Source of the DNA: an uncultured bacterium
Lineage (GTDB): Bacteria; Actinomycetota; Coriobacteriia; Coriobacteriales; Coriobacteriaceae
DNA: 64,000 nt
Direction of reading: 5' to 3'
NCBI GenBank assembly: GCA_905214425.1
Contig: CAJMLY010000006.1
Span: 1 to 64,000, forward strand
The notes under the pieces are model-generated. The model was not told the origin of the DNA and did no database searches. It saw nothing but the letters and a program-made list of their open reading frames with translations. Below are positions 1 through 7,601 of the stretch, piece by piece. Positions within the stretch are counted from its first letter, which is position 1, and every line of letters starts with the position of its first letter. A program made the translations under genes and the position numbers.

Positions 1-45
1 CCGGGCTCGAACAAACACGCCTATTGACAATGGCTTTCTCATATT

Positions 46-79
46 AAAGGGGTCGACGCCGTTAAGGCATTGACCCCTT
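46..79. other. Hairpin at left edge of window
   Basis: An 8-bp stem (AAGGGGTC at 47-54 with GACCCCTT at 72-79) holds an inner GCC/GGC pair and a GTTAA loop. The U-tract is poor on either strand, so this may be a weak terminator of a gene outside the window. Nothing else is recognisable in the first 220 bases. Confidence 0.35.
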
Positions 80-226
80 GAACTAAGTAACGGCGCTGCC
101 CAGCTATCACCCTTGGGCTGCCGTCGACTTTATTCTACCCACGGTTGCCAGGTTTAACAAATGAATTTTCAGTAATGAAGCCTCGGAGCTCGCTCAACCA
201 CCTGGCCATCGGATTAGCCGGATTCT

Positions 227-515
227 GGGACACGCCTTCCGTCCCAGGCCTCTACCGGAAAATGCGTCCCACCCTGAAGCTCGATTCCGGGACACGGTTT
301 CCGTTTGAAGCCCCGATGGGAAAGCGTGTCCCGTTCCGAGAGCTCATTCCGGGATGCAGTTTCCGCTAGAGATGCCACCGGGAAAGCATATCCCGTTTTG
401 GAGCCAAATTCCGGGTCGCAGTCTCCGCCTGAGTGCCGATCCGGAAACGGCATCCCATTCTGAAGCCGAAATCTGGAACGCACTTTCCGCCAAAGGTCGC
501 AAAAGGAAAGCGCAT
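227..515. repeat. 62-bp palindromic tandem repeat, array 1 (5 units)
   Basis: Units begin with a GGGAYRCANTTTCCG-like 15-mer at 227, 289, 351, 413 and 475, an exact 62-bp period. Each unit also carries the inverse 15-mer (CGGAAASNGYRTCCC-like) about half a period later, so direct and inverted copies alternate about every 31 bp. Units are diverged and the spacers are only loosely conserved. Together with the edge hairpin this fills the gene-free stretch before the ATPase gene. The array abuts the 3' end of that gene. Confidence 0.85.
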
Positions 516-548
516 CCCATTCCCAGCATCAAATCAGGACGCGCTTCA

Positions 549-1940
549 TTATCCCCGCTCACACATCTCGGCAAACGAGATCAGCTTGACGTCTCCCCTA
601 CTCTCTGCGGCATCTCGACATCCCTGCGTAAAGCCGCTTTTTGAGAAAAGTGCATAGCTTTTTCGTTGCCGTCTAAAGAGCTCGCTTCGATGCACGAGCT
701 TTTGCAGCACGTCTTCGCCCGCCGGCTCATTGCGCCATTTGCACTCCGCAAACAGCGCAGCGCCCTCGCCATCGTCAACAATCAAGTCGATTTCTTCCTG
801 CGTATGCGTGCGATTATCCGTCCCCCACCAGCGCCCGACGCTCGCCGGCACCACATCGAGCTGGCCCGCGCGCGCGAGTTCATACACATACTGCCTGCAT
901 ATAAGCTCAAAGACCATACCCATGTAATCCGATACGTGCGGCTCAATGCGCTTATACGCCATCTCGGCCATATCGTTTTGAATCAGCCCGATGTTCTGCG
1001 GCACAAACTTGTACCAGAACCTAAACATCTGGTCGCTCAGCAGATACACGGCCCGCTTATTGCTCGTCTCGTTTAGGGGCAGCTCGCGCTCGACAATCCC
1101 AAGCGACGCCAGCTTATCCACATAGCTCTTTACGTTACTCGCAGGGATTCCCGTAGAGCTCGCAATCTCCGAGATTCTCGAACGCCCCTGGGCAATTGCT
1201 TGCACGATCGCATCATATTGTTCGGGATTGCGGCACTCTTGCAACAGCAGGTTACTCGGTTCCTCAAAGAGATAGCCCGTAGGAGTAAGAAAAAGACGTT
1301 TGATGTTGTCCTTGAGCGGTGCGGCAGGATCGATTTTCTCGATATATGCAGGAACGCCGCCCGTCATGCCATAGCAAACCGCTGCGTCTTCGCGACCCAT
1401 GCTCTGCCACAGGCCGAGGGTCGTCGTAAAATCGAGCGGCATGATCTTAAACTGGGCCGTACGCCTACCGTATAGTGGGCTCTCGTAGCCCAATACCTGT
1501 TCCTCCATAAACGAAAGAGACGAGCCGCACAGGATAAGCATGAGCCTGGTCTCTTTGTACAGGTGATCAATCTTGTCTTGCAGCAACGAGCTGATCTCGG
1601 GATTCGATTGGGCGAGATAGGGATACTCGTCAATCACGACAATCAAACGTTCCGCGCGAGCCATGGTGGCCAATGCATCGAACGCTTCGTCAAAACTACG
1701 AAACGACACGCCTGCAGCACCAACCGAGCCTGCAAGTATCGCCTGGCTAAAGCCGTGCAGGTTTGCCTCCGCATTGGTACGACGAGCTTGAAAGTAAATA
1801 GCCTTCTTGCCTTGGATGAACTCTGTGATAAGGCGCGTTTTACCCACGCGACGGCGGCCGTAAATCACAGGCATCTCAAAGGAGCCCGTGCCATACAGCC
1901 GATTGAGCTCGGACATTTCCGCTGTTCTTCCGATAAACAT
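549..1940 (-). CDS. AAA+ ATPase with DUF234-type nuclease-like C-terminus
   Basis: A 463-residue protein of the ATPase_2 (archaeal-type ATPase) family with a DUF234-like tail. A Walker A motif (GRRRVGKT) lies near residue 30 and a Walker B (LIVVIDEYPYL) near residue 105. A winged-helix-like segment follows around residues 230-290. Near the end, EIDLIV followed about 12 residues later by ECKW looks like the acidic/lysine core of a PD-(D/E)XK nuclease fold. The cellular role of this family is not established; defence or mobile-element roles are often suspected. The gene stands alone between two palindrome arrays, and a long palindrome covers its promoter region. The ATG at 1940 has an AAGGA-like ribosome site. 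Confidence 0.8.
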   Translation of the reverse strand: MFIGRTAEMSELNRLYGTGSFEMPVIYGRRRVGKTRLITEFIQGKKAIYFQARRTNAEANLHGFSQAILAGSVGAAGVSFRSFDEAFDALATMARAERLIVVIDEYPYLAQSNPEISSLLQDKIDHLYKETRLMLILCGSSLSFMEEQVLGYESPLYGRRTAQFKIMPLDFTTTLGLWQSMGREDAAVCYGMTGGVPAYIEKIDPAAPLKDNIKRLFLTPTGYLFEEPSNLLLQECRNPEQYDAIVQAIAQGRSRISEIASSTGIPASNVKSYVDKLASLGIVERELPLNETSNKRAVYLLSDQMFRFWYKFVPQNIGLIQNDMAEMAYKRIEPHVSDYMGMVFELICRQYVYELARAGQLDVVPASVGRWWGTDNRTHTQEEIDLIVDDGEGAALFAECKWRNEPAGEDVLQKLVHRSELFRRQRKSYALFSKSGFTQGCRDAAESRGDVKLISFAEMCERG

Positions 1941-1958
1941 AGGGCCATCCTTCCTTCA

Positions 1959-2008
1959 CGTTATAGCTAGCTATATTATACCTTCCTATAATATGTCTAG
2001 CTATAACG
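1959..2008. promoter_or_regulatory. 50-bp near-perfect palindrome upstream of ATPase gene
   Basis: CGTTATAGCTAG (1959-1970) pairs with CTAGCTATAACG (1997-2008), and inner ATATTATA (1973-1980) pairs with TATAATAT (1987-1994), around a CCTTCC centre. The inner arms resemble -10 hexamers on both strands. It lies 19 bp upstream of the start codon of the ATPase gene, so it probably contains the promoter and may be an operator or transcript hairpin. It is strikingly AT-rich compared with its surroundings. Confidence 0.6.
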
Positions 2009-2062
2009 TAATTCGACAAGCGGAGCACGAAAAGGGGCGGTACACCACCGCACGTGGACCGT

Positions 2063-2360
2063 TCCGGAAAATGTATCCCGTTCTGGAGCCAAAAACTGGG
2101 TCGTAGTTTCCGCCAAGCATGCCATCCGGAAAGCGCGTCCCGTTCTGAGTGGCAATTCCGGGACACAGTTTCCGCATGCGGCCCGTTGGGAAAGTTCATC
2201 CCGCTCTGAGCGCTCATTCCGGGATGCAATTTCCGGTTGAGGCCCGATCCGGAAACGGCATCCCACTCTGAGGCCGAAATCTGGGACACAGTTTCCGCTT
2301 GAAGGGCGATCCGGGAAGCACGTCCCATTCCGAGCGGCAATTCCGGGTCACAGTTTCCGC
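2063..2360. repeat. 62-bp palindromic tandem repeat, array 2 (5 units)
   Basis: Direct-orientation 15-mers start at 2098, 2160, 2221, 2283 and 2345 (steps of 62, 61, 62 and 62), alternating with inverse 15-mers such as the CGGAAA element at 2064-2069. It has the same unit structure as array 1 and lies on the other side of the ATPase gene. The rest of the gene-free stretch to 2655 holds only a short direct repeat, TTTTGGTCAGC, twice at about 2577-2599. Confidence 0.85.
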
Positions 2361-2655
2361 AGATACAAGGCGACAGTCCGCCGCCCTTATCACATGCCTT
2401 CAAATATGCGATCCAGAAACACAAAACAGCAGATAGAATGCTCTTTTTCAAAAAGTACACGTCCCGAAACTTACCCAGTCTTCATAACTCATCACCGTTC
2501 ACGGTCGCCGATTACCGCCCACCGATTCGGATATAAAAATGTCGCCGAAAATAGGCCATCTACCTGCATGGTTAGATTTTGGTCAGCTTTTGGTCAGCTG
2601 AGCGGCAAGTTCCGGCTGATACGTTTTTGCCACCCCAAAAAGGAGGCGGTAGCCC

Positions 2656-3654
2656 ATGGCGCATTGCAACGACCAAATCATCGACCAGCTGTTGAACCAA
2701 GCCGAACAGGAGGGACGGTGCCTTATTCCCCCGAATGCGGCGATCCGCAAAGCGCTCCTTCGGCGCATCGGCGACACGGTCGTCTCCCCCATGCCGGGCA
2801 TGTTCGCGCGCAAGCCACGCTGGAAAGAGCTCAACCGGGCGCAACGTCATTGTGAGATTATTCGCGCCCTTGCGATCATCCACCCCGATTGGACGTTCTG
2901 CTCGTTTTCGGCAGCTTGCCTGCTGGGACTCGAGGTCTCGTGGCGACACCTGAATGTCGTGCATGTCTGCAGCGCCACCAAGCCGTCGGCTCGCCCTGGC
3001 GCACGAATCCAGCGACACCAGATTGATCCGGCCGGTGCGGTGAATCAAAATGGCATATCGGTAACGCCGCCTATCCAAACGGCCACGAATTGCCTGCTGC
3101 AAACTGGTTTTGCCGACGGCATGCCCATTGCCGATTCGGCGATCTCAAAGCTTGGTCTAACGCGAGAGCAGCTGATGGAAGCAGTCGAAAAACGAGCGGG
3201 CGCTCGCAACGGTCGCGCGGTGCGCACTGCGCTCACCACGCTCCAATATGCTGACGCGCGTGCCGAGAGCGGCGGGGAATCGGTCGCTCGAGCCGTCATG
3301 ATCGAGACCGGTTTTGCGCCCGATCAGCTCCAGTATGAGCTGACGGACCCCTTCGATTCGACCGAGACCATGCGAACGGATTTTGCCTGGGAACGTCAAG
3401 CCAGGGAGCTCACACTGGGCGAACTCGACGGGCTTGTCAAATATACCGACCAGGCCATGCTTGCGGGACGCACTACGGCCCAGACGCTCGTTGCCGAGCG
3501 CCAGCGCGAGGCACACCTATCGCTCTACGGCCATCCTCTCATCCGCTTTACCATGAACGAAGTCCGTTCGGCAGGCATGCTCGCGAAAAAGCTGCAGACG
3601 GCAGGCATCCGGCAGACCGCACTGCCGACATGGCTCAACGACGTGGAGCTGTAG
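2656..3654 (+). CDS. AbiEi-like protein with DUF559/Vsr-like nuclease C-terminus
   Basis: A 332-residue protein. The N-terminal part (about 1-120) resembles the AbiEi-type antitoxin/transcriptional-regulator proteins common in actinomycetes, with the usual pattern of a short helical region followed by a segment like ALAIIHPDWTFCSFSAACLLG. The C-terminal part carries TDFAW, then ELDGLVKY, then a conserved ER-RE-L-x2-G pattern; this D...ExDGxxK order is the core of DUF559/Vsr-like PD-(D/E)XK nucleases. No partner AbiEii-type nucleotidyltransferase toxin lies next to it, so it is an orphan. AGGAGG at 2641-2646 fixes the ATG start. Function is inferred from pattern only. Confidence 0.65.
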   Translation: MAHCNDQIIDQLLNQAEQEGRCLIPPNAAIRKALLRRIGDTVVSPMPGMFARKPRWKELNRAQRHCEIIRALAIIHPDWTFCSFSAACLLGLEVSWRHLNVVHVCSATKPSARPGARIQRHQIDPAGAVNQNGISVTPPIQTATNCLLQTGFADGMPIADSAISKLGLTREQLMEAVEKRAGARNGRAVRTALTTLQYADARAESGGESVARAVMIETGFAPDQLQYELTDPFDSTETMRTDFAWERQARELTLGELDGLVKYTDQAMLAGRTTAQTLVAERQREAHLSLYGHPLIRFTMNEVRSAGMLAKKLQTAGIRQTALPTWLNDVEL

Positions 3655-3690
3655 GGGCTGCTGAGCTTATGCCCGCCTGCCTGCCAAACT

Positions 3691-4205
3691 GGGACACACT
3701 TTCCGGTTGGCAGCACCCGCGGAAACCATGTCCCAGGCTGAGTGCTCAAAACGGGATGCGCTTTCCAGATGGCATGCCTAGCGGAAACCGTGTCCCGGAA
3801 TCAAGGCCTAGAACGGGACAGACTTTCCGGTTGAAGCGCCCAGCGGAAACTGCATCCCGGAATAGACGCTCAAACTGGGACGCAGTTTCCGCTGAGGTTC
3901 CATCCGGAAACCGTATCCCACTCCGAGCGTCAATTCTGGGATGAACTTTCCGCCAGAGGGTTCAGCCGGAAACGGTATCCCATTCTGAAGCGAAATTCTG
4001 GGACGCAGTTTCCGGTTGAGGGCTGTTCCGGAAAGTGCATCCCATTCCAGGCGCGGATTCCGGGATGCACTTTCCGTTTGAAGCTCCAACCGGAAAGTGC
4101 ATCCCACTCTGGAGCCAAATTCCGGGACACGCTTTCCGCTAGAGGCTCAAAAGGAAAGCGCATCCCATTCTGAGCGCCAAATCCGGGACGCAGCTTCCGC
4201 ATGCG
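3691..4205. repeat. 62-bp palindromic tandem repeat, array 3 (9 units)
   Basis: The longest array. Direct 15-mers start at 3691, 3753, 3815, 3877, 3938, 4000, 4062, 4124 and 4185, with steps of 62 or 61. Inverse 15-mers lie between them. A typical pair is GGGATGCACTTTCCG (4062) with CGGAAAGTGCATCCC (about 4091-4105). Because arms alternate, each arm can pair with either neighbour. The array fills most of the gap between the AbiEi-like gene and the xanthine dehydrogenase operon. Confidence 0.88.
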
Positions 4206-4219
4206 GAGGCGCTCCAAAC

Positions 4220-4252
4220 AAAAGGCCCCGGCTCTCGATGGAGCTGGGGCCA
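4220..4252 (-). terminator. Intrinsic terminator of the xdhD operon
   Basis: GGCCCC-x-GCTC (4224-4234) pairs with GAGC-x-GGGGCC (4241-4251). Read on the minus strand the stem is followed by TTTTG. It lies 70 bp beyond the xdhD stop codon. Confidence 0.75.
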
Positions 4253-4320
4253 AAGGCGCAGCATATGCAGTTGATGTTGAGCGCGAACAGCCCGTCAACA
4301 ATGGCTGTCCGCACCCCGCC

Positions 4321-7098
4321 CTACCCGCGGTTGCGGACGCGGCTGTAGGGCGTATCCACCATGGGCAGATTTGGACGCAGCTTGCCGTCAAACGCGCGAT
4401 AGGCGTTCTGCACGGCGGGCGCCGTGGGGATCGTTGCGATCTCGCCGATGCCCTTGCCGCCGTATGCCACGGGCAACAGTTCGTCCTTCTCCACGTAGAT
4501 GGCGTGGATATCCGGAATCTCGGGCGCGCGGAACAGCCCGAGCGTGCCGTACCTCGCCTGGGGCACGCAGTCCTTGAGCGGCCAATCCTCGGTAAGCGCA
4601 TAGCCCATACCCATGAGCACGCCGCCTTCGATCTGACCCTGGATGGAGATGGGATTGACCACCTTGCCGGAATCGTGCGCGGCATAGACCTCGCTCACGC
4701 GGCCGTCGTCGTCCAAAATGACCACATGCGTGGCAAAGCCGTAGCAGATGTGACTCTTGGGGTTGGGAACATCCGCACCCAGCTTGTCGGTCGGCTCCAG
4801 GTACACGTAGCCAAACTCGCATCCCTCGAGTGCCTTGATAGCAGCCGCGGGATCTTGAGGATACATACCCTGGCCGGCGACGAGTTCCTGCGTGCGCAGC
4901 TGATAGGCGCGACCGTCGTCGTACTCGATCTTGACGCCATCACCATGCGCACTCACGGGAGCATCGGGCGCGGGCTTGCCGGCCTCGATGTCAAGCATGG
5001 CGTCGCGCAGCAGGAAGGCGGCGCCGCGCACGGCCTCGCCAGTCACGACCGTCTGACGCGAGCCAGACGTGGTGCCGGAGTCGGGAGCGTTCTCGGTGGA
5101 GCACTCGCCATTGGCAATGCAGCTCAGCGGCAGACCGCAGGCCTCGGCAACGTCCTGCAAAAAGACCGTGTTGCAGCCCTGGCCGATGTCGGACGTAGCG
5201 GCGTAGACCACGGCGCGGCCATCCTCGACGCGAATCTTGCAGCGGCCGGCGTCGGGCAGGCCAACGCCCACGCCAGCGTTCTTCATAGCGCAGGCAATGC
5301 CGGCGTGGCCGGGATGCGCATAGTAGGCATCCTTGACCTCGAGCAGCGTCTCCTTAAGCGCCGTGGAGCAGTCGGCAATCTGGCCGTTGGGCAGAACCTC
5401 ACCCGGCTCGATGGCGTTTCTGTAACGAATCTCCCACGGATCCAGGCCGACCTTCTCGGCCAGCAGGTCGATCAGGCTCTCGAGCGCAAACTCGGACTGG
5501 CAAACGCCAAAGCCTCGGTACGCACCGGCGGGCGGGTTGTTGGTGTAGTAGCCAAAACCGCGAATGTCGGTGTTCTGGTACTTGTAGGGGCCGACGGCAT
5601 GCGTGCAGGCGCGCTCGAGCACCGGGCCGCACAGCGACGCGTAGGCGCCGGTATCAAAATTGATCTCGCAATCCAGACCGGTAAAGTTGCCCTCGACGTC
5701 GCAACCCAGTGTAAAGGTACCGTCCATGGCGTGGCGCTTGGGATGGAATGCAAGCGACTCGGCGCGCGTGAGCTTGCACTTCACAGGACGCTGGAACTTA
5801 TATGCGGCGAGCGCGGCCAGGTGCTGGATCGAAACGTCCTCCTTACCGCCAAAGCCGCCGCCCACGAGCATGGTCTCGACGACCACGCGCTCGGGCTCGT
5901 TGTCCCAGCCAAACATGTGGGCACACTCTTTGCGCGTGTCGTAGGCACCCTGGTCGGTCGACTGCACCTTGACGCCGTTCTTGTGCGGAAATGCCACGGC
6001 GCACTCGGGCTCCAAGAAGGCATGCTCGGTAAAGGGCGTGGTAAAGCGCTGCGTCACGGTAAACGCGCTCTCCGTCAGCGCCTTGGCGGCGTCGCCGCGC
6101 GTCACGTGACGGCTCTGACACACGTTGTCCTTGAGCTCCACTGTGTTGCCAAAGGCAAAGAAGCTGTCGTGCAGGCGCGGGGCGTCGGCAGCCCTGGCCT
6201 CGACAATGTTACGCACGGGCTCCAGCGGCTCGTAATCGATCTTTACGAGCTTCTTGGCCTTCTCGAGCGTCGCCTCGTCCTCGGCGACCACCAGCACGAT
6301 GGCATCGCCCACGCAGCGGGTGATATCGCCCGCCGCGATCATGACGTCCCAGTCCTGGATAAGGTGGCCGACCTGGTTGACCGGCACGTCCTCGGCGCGC
6401 AGGATGCCCACCACGCCGGGCAGGGCCTCGGCTTTGGAGGTGTCGATGGAGAGCACACGGGCGCGCGGATACTTGGAGCGCACGGCGCTGGCATAGGTCA
6501 GGCCCGGCTGATCGAGCTCGTCGATGTCGTCGGGATACTTGCCCTCGCCGAGCACCTTCTTGCGCACGTCGATACGGAAGGCGCGCTTGCCCACGCCGTA
6601 GTCATCGCCGCGCTCCAGATCCTCGTCGATCTGCTTTTCGCCGCGGAGCACCGCAGCGGCCAGCGAGATACCCTCGATAATCTTTTTGTAGCCGGTGCAG
6701 CGGCAGACGTTACCGCGAATGGCGTACTTGATCTGCTCCTCGGTGGGCTCGGGGTCCTCGGCGATGAGCGCTGCACCCGCCATGACCATGCCGGGGATGC
6801 AAAAACCGCACTGCACGGCGCCCACGGCGCCAAAGGCGTACACAAAGGCCTCGCGCACGTCCTGGGGCAGGCCCTCAACAGTCACGATGTTGCGACCGGC
6901 GGCAAGAGCAGTGGTCAGAACGCACGCCTTCACAGCCGCACCGTCCACATGGATGGTGCAGGTACCGCAGGCGCCCTCGGAGCAGCCATCCTTGGCGGAG
7001 TGAATGTGCAGGTCGTCGCGCAGGTAGCGCAGCAGCGGTTTATTCTCCGTCGTTGTGCGCTCGACACCGTTAACGGTAAAAGTGAATTCCTGTGCCAT
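4321..7098 (-). CDS. xdhD: Selenium-dependent xanthine dehydrogenase, fused Fe-S and molybdenum subunit
   Basis: A 925-residue molybdenum hydroxylase resembling E. coli XdhD (family Se_dep_XDH). The N-terminus carries a plant-type [2Fe-2S] set (C39, C44, C47, C59) and the second [2Fe-2S] set (C97, C100, C132, C134). The molybdopterin domain starts near residue 170, with GGGFGGKED at 413-421 and the catalytic-glutamate region GGKGIGEIA near the C-terminus. There is no FAD domain, so electrons must pass to another protein, plausibly the ferredoxin or YgfK encoded upstream. In this family selenium is a labile ligand rather than selenocysteine, and no in-frame TGA is seen. Family knowledge: hydroxylates purines such as xanthine. 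AAGGGA precedes the ATG; the ferredoxin stop is 12 bp upstream. Confidence 0.9.
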   Translation of the reverse strand: MAQEFTFTVNGVERTTTENKPLLRYLRDDLHIHSAKDGCSEGACGTCTIHVDGAAVKACVLTTALAAGRNIVTVEGLPQDVREAFVYAFGAVGAVQCGFCIPGMVMAGAALIAEDPEPTEEQIKYAIRGNVCRCTGYKKIIEGISLAAAVLRGEKQIDEDLERGDDYGVGKRAFRIDVRKKVLGEGKYPDDIDELDQPGLTYASAVRSKYPRARVLSIDTSKAEALPGVVGILRAEDVPVNQVGHLIQDWDVMIAAGDITRCVGDAIVLVVAEDEATLEKAKKLVKIDYEPLEPVRNIVEARAADAPRLHDSFFAFGNTVELKDNVCQSRHVTRGDAAKALTESAFTVTQRFTTPFTEHAFLEPECAVAFPHKNGVKVQSTDQGAYDTRKECAHMFGWDNEPERVVVETMLVGGGFGGKEDVSIQHLAALAAYKFQRPVKCKLTRAESLAFHPKRHAMDGTFTLGCDVEGNFTGLDCEINFDTGAYASLCGPVLERACTHAVGPYKYQNTDIRGFGYYTNNPPAGAYRGFGVCQSEFALESLIDLLAEKVGLDPWEIRYRNAIEPGEVLPNGQIADCSTALKETLLEVKDAYYAHPGHAGIACAMKNAGVGVGLPDAGRCKIRVEDGRAVVYAATSDIGQGCNTVFLQDVAEACGLPLSCIANGECSTENAPDSGTTSGSRQTVVTGEAVRGAAFLLRDAMLDIEAGKPAPDAPVSAHGDGVKIEYDDGRAYQLRTQELVAGQGMYPQDPAAAIKALEGCEFGYVYLEPTDKLGADVPNPKSHICYGFATHVVILDDDGRVSEVYAAHDSGKVVNPISIQGQIEGGVLMGMGYALTEDWPLKDCVPQARYGTLGLFRAPEIPDIHAIYVEKDELLPVAYGGKGIGEIATIPTAPAVQNAYRAFDGKLRPNLPMVDTPYSRVRNRG

Positions 7099-7110
7099 GG
7101 TGATTCCCTT

Positions 7111-7590
7111 CTACACGCCAGCGGCGATGCCGGTGCGGTCGTGGATGGCGCCATGCGGGCAGACGACGGCGCACATGCCGCACGACAGGCAATCCGCACC
7201 GTCGATATGGGCGCAGTTGTCCTCGATGCGGATAGCGCCGGCAGGGCACTTTTTGGCGCACATACCGCAACCGATGCAGCTCGTGTCGCAGACCTTGCGC
7301 GCAATGGCACCCTTATCGGTGTTGTTGCAGCGCACCAGAATGTTCTGGTAGCCGGGGACGAAGGCAATCACGCGCTGCGGGCACGCCATGCCGCACAGGC
7401 CACAGCCCGTGCACTTGGAGCGGTCCACGCGGGCGATGCCATCGACCAGCGCAATGGCGCCGTGGGGGCAGGCCGTGACGCAGGCGCCACAGCCAATGCA
7501 GCCTTCGCTGCAGCGGGCGTCGCCGCCTGCGGAGGCACAACCACTTCCGCAGGCAACGTAGGCCACGTTATGTTGAATGGATTTGGCCAT
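7111..7590 (-). CDS. Polyferredoxin with four [4Fe-4S] motifs
   Basis: A 159-residue protein with four CxxCxxCxxxCP motifs: CIGCGACVTACP, CTGCGLCGMACP, CIGCGMCAKKCP and CLSCGMCAVVCP. This suggests four [4Fe-4S] clusters arranged as two ferredoxin pairs. It sits between ygfK and xdhD, with 11 bp and 12 bp gaps, so it is almost certainly cotranscribed. Its likely job is to carry electrons between the YgfK flavoprotein and the xanthine dehydrogenase. E. coli has a comparable ferredoxin gene in its xdhD region. The exact partner cannot be read from sequence. Confidence 0.85.
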   Translation of the reverse strand: MAKSIQHNVAYVACGSGCASAGGDARCSEGCIGCGACVTACPHGAIALVDGIARVDRSKCTGCGLCGMACPQRVIAFVPGYQNILVRCNNTDKGAIARKVCDTSCIGCGMCAKKCPAGAIRIEDNCAHIDGADCLSCGMCAVVCPHGAIHDRTGIAAGV

Positions 7591-7601
7591 AAGAGACTCG
7601 C

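Noticed and set aside
1..12. Possible tRNA T-arm (GTTCGAGCCCGG on the minus strand) at the window edge
   Set aside because: The sequence upstream on that strand shows no D-arm or anticodon arm, so a tRNA cannot be supported; it may be chance or a fragment.
227..515. Small repetitive peptides encoded by the 62-bp arrays
   Set aside because: Frames through the arrays have no ribosome sites, run on both strands, and change frame because 62 is not a multiple of 3.
227..4205. CRISPR array
   Set aside because: The 62-bp units contain inverted as well as direct arms, units are diverged, spacers resemble each other, and no cas gene is present.
4321..7098. Selenocysteine in XdhD
   Set aside because: No in-frame TGA or downstream insertion element was seen; this family uses labile selenium at the molybdenum site.
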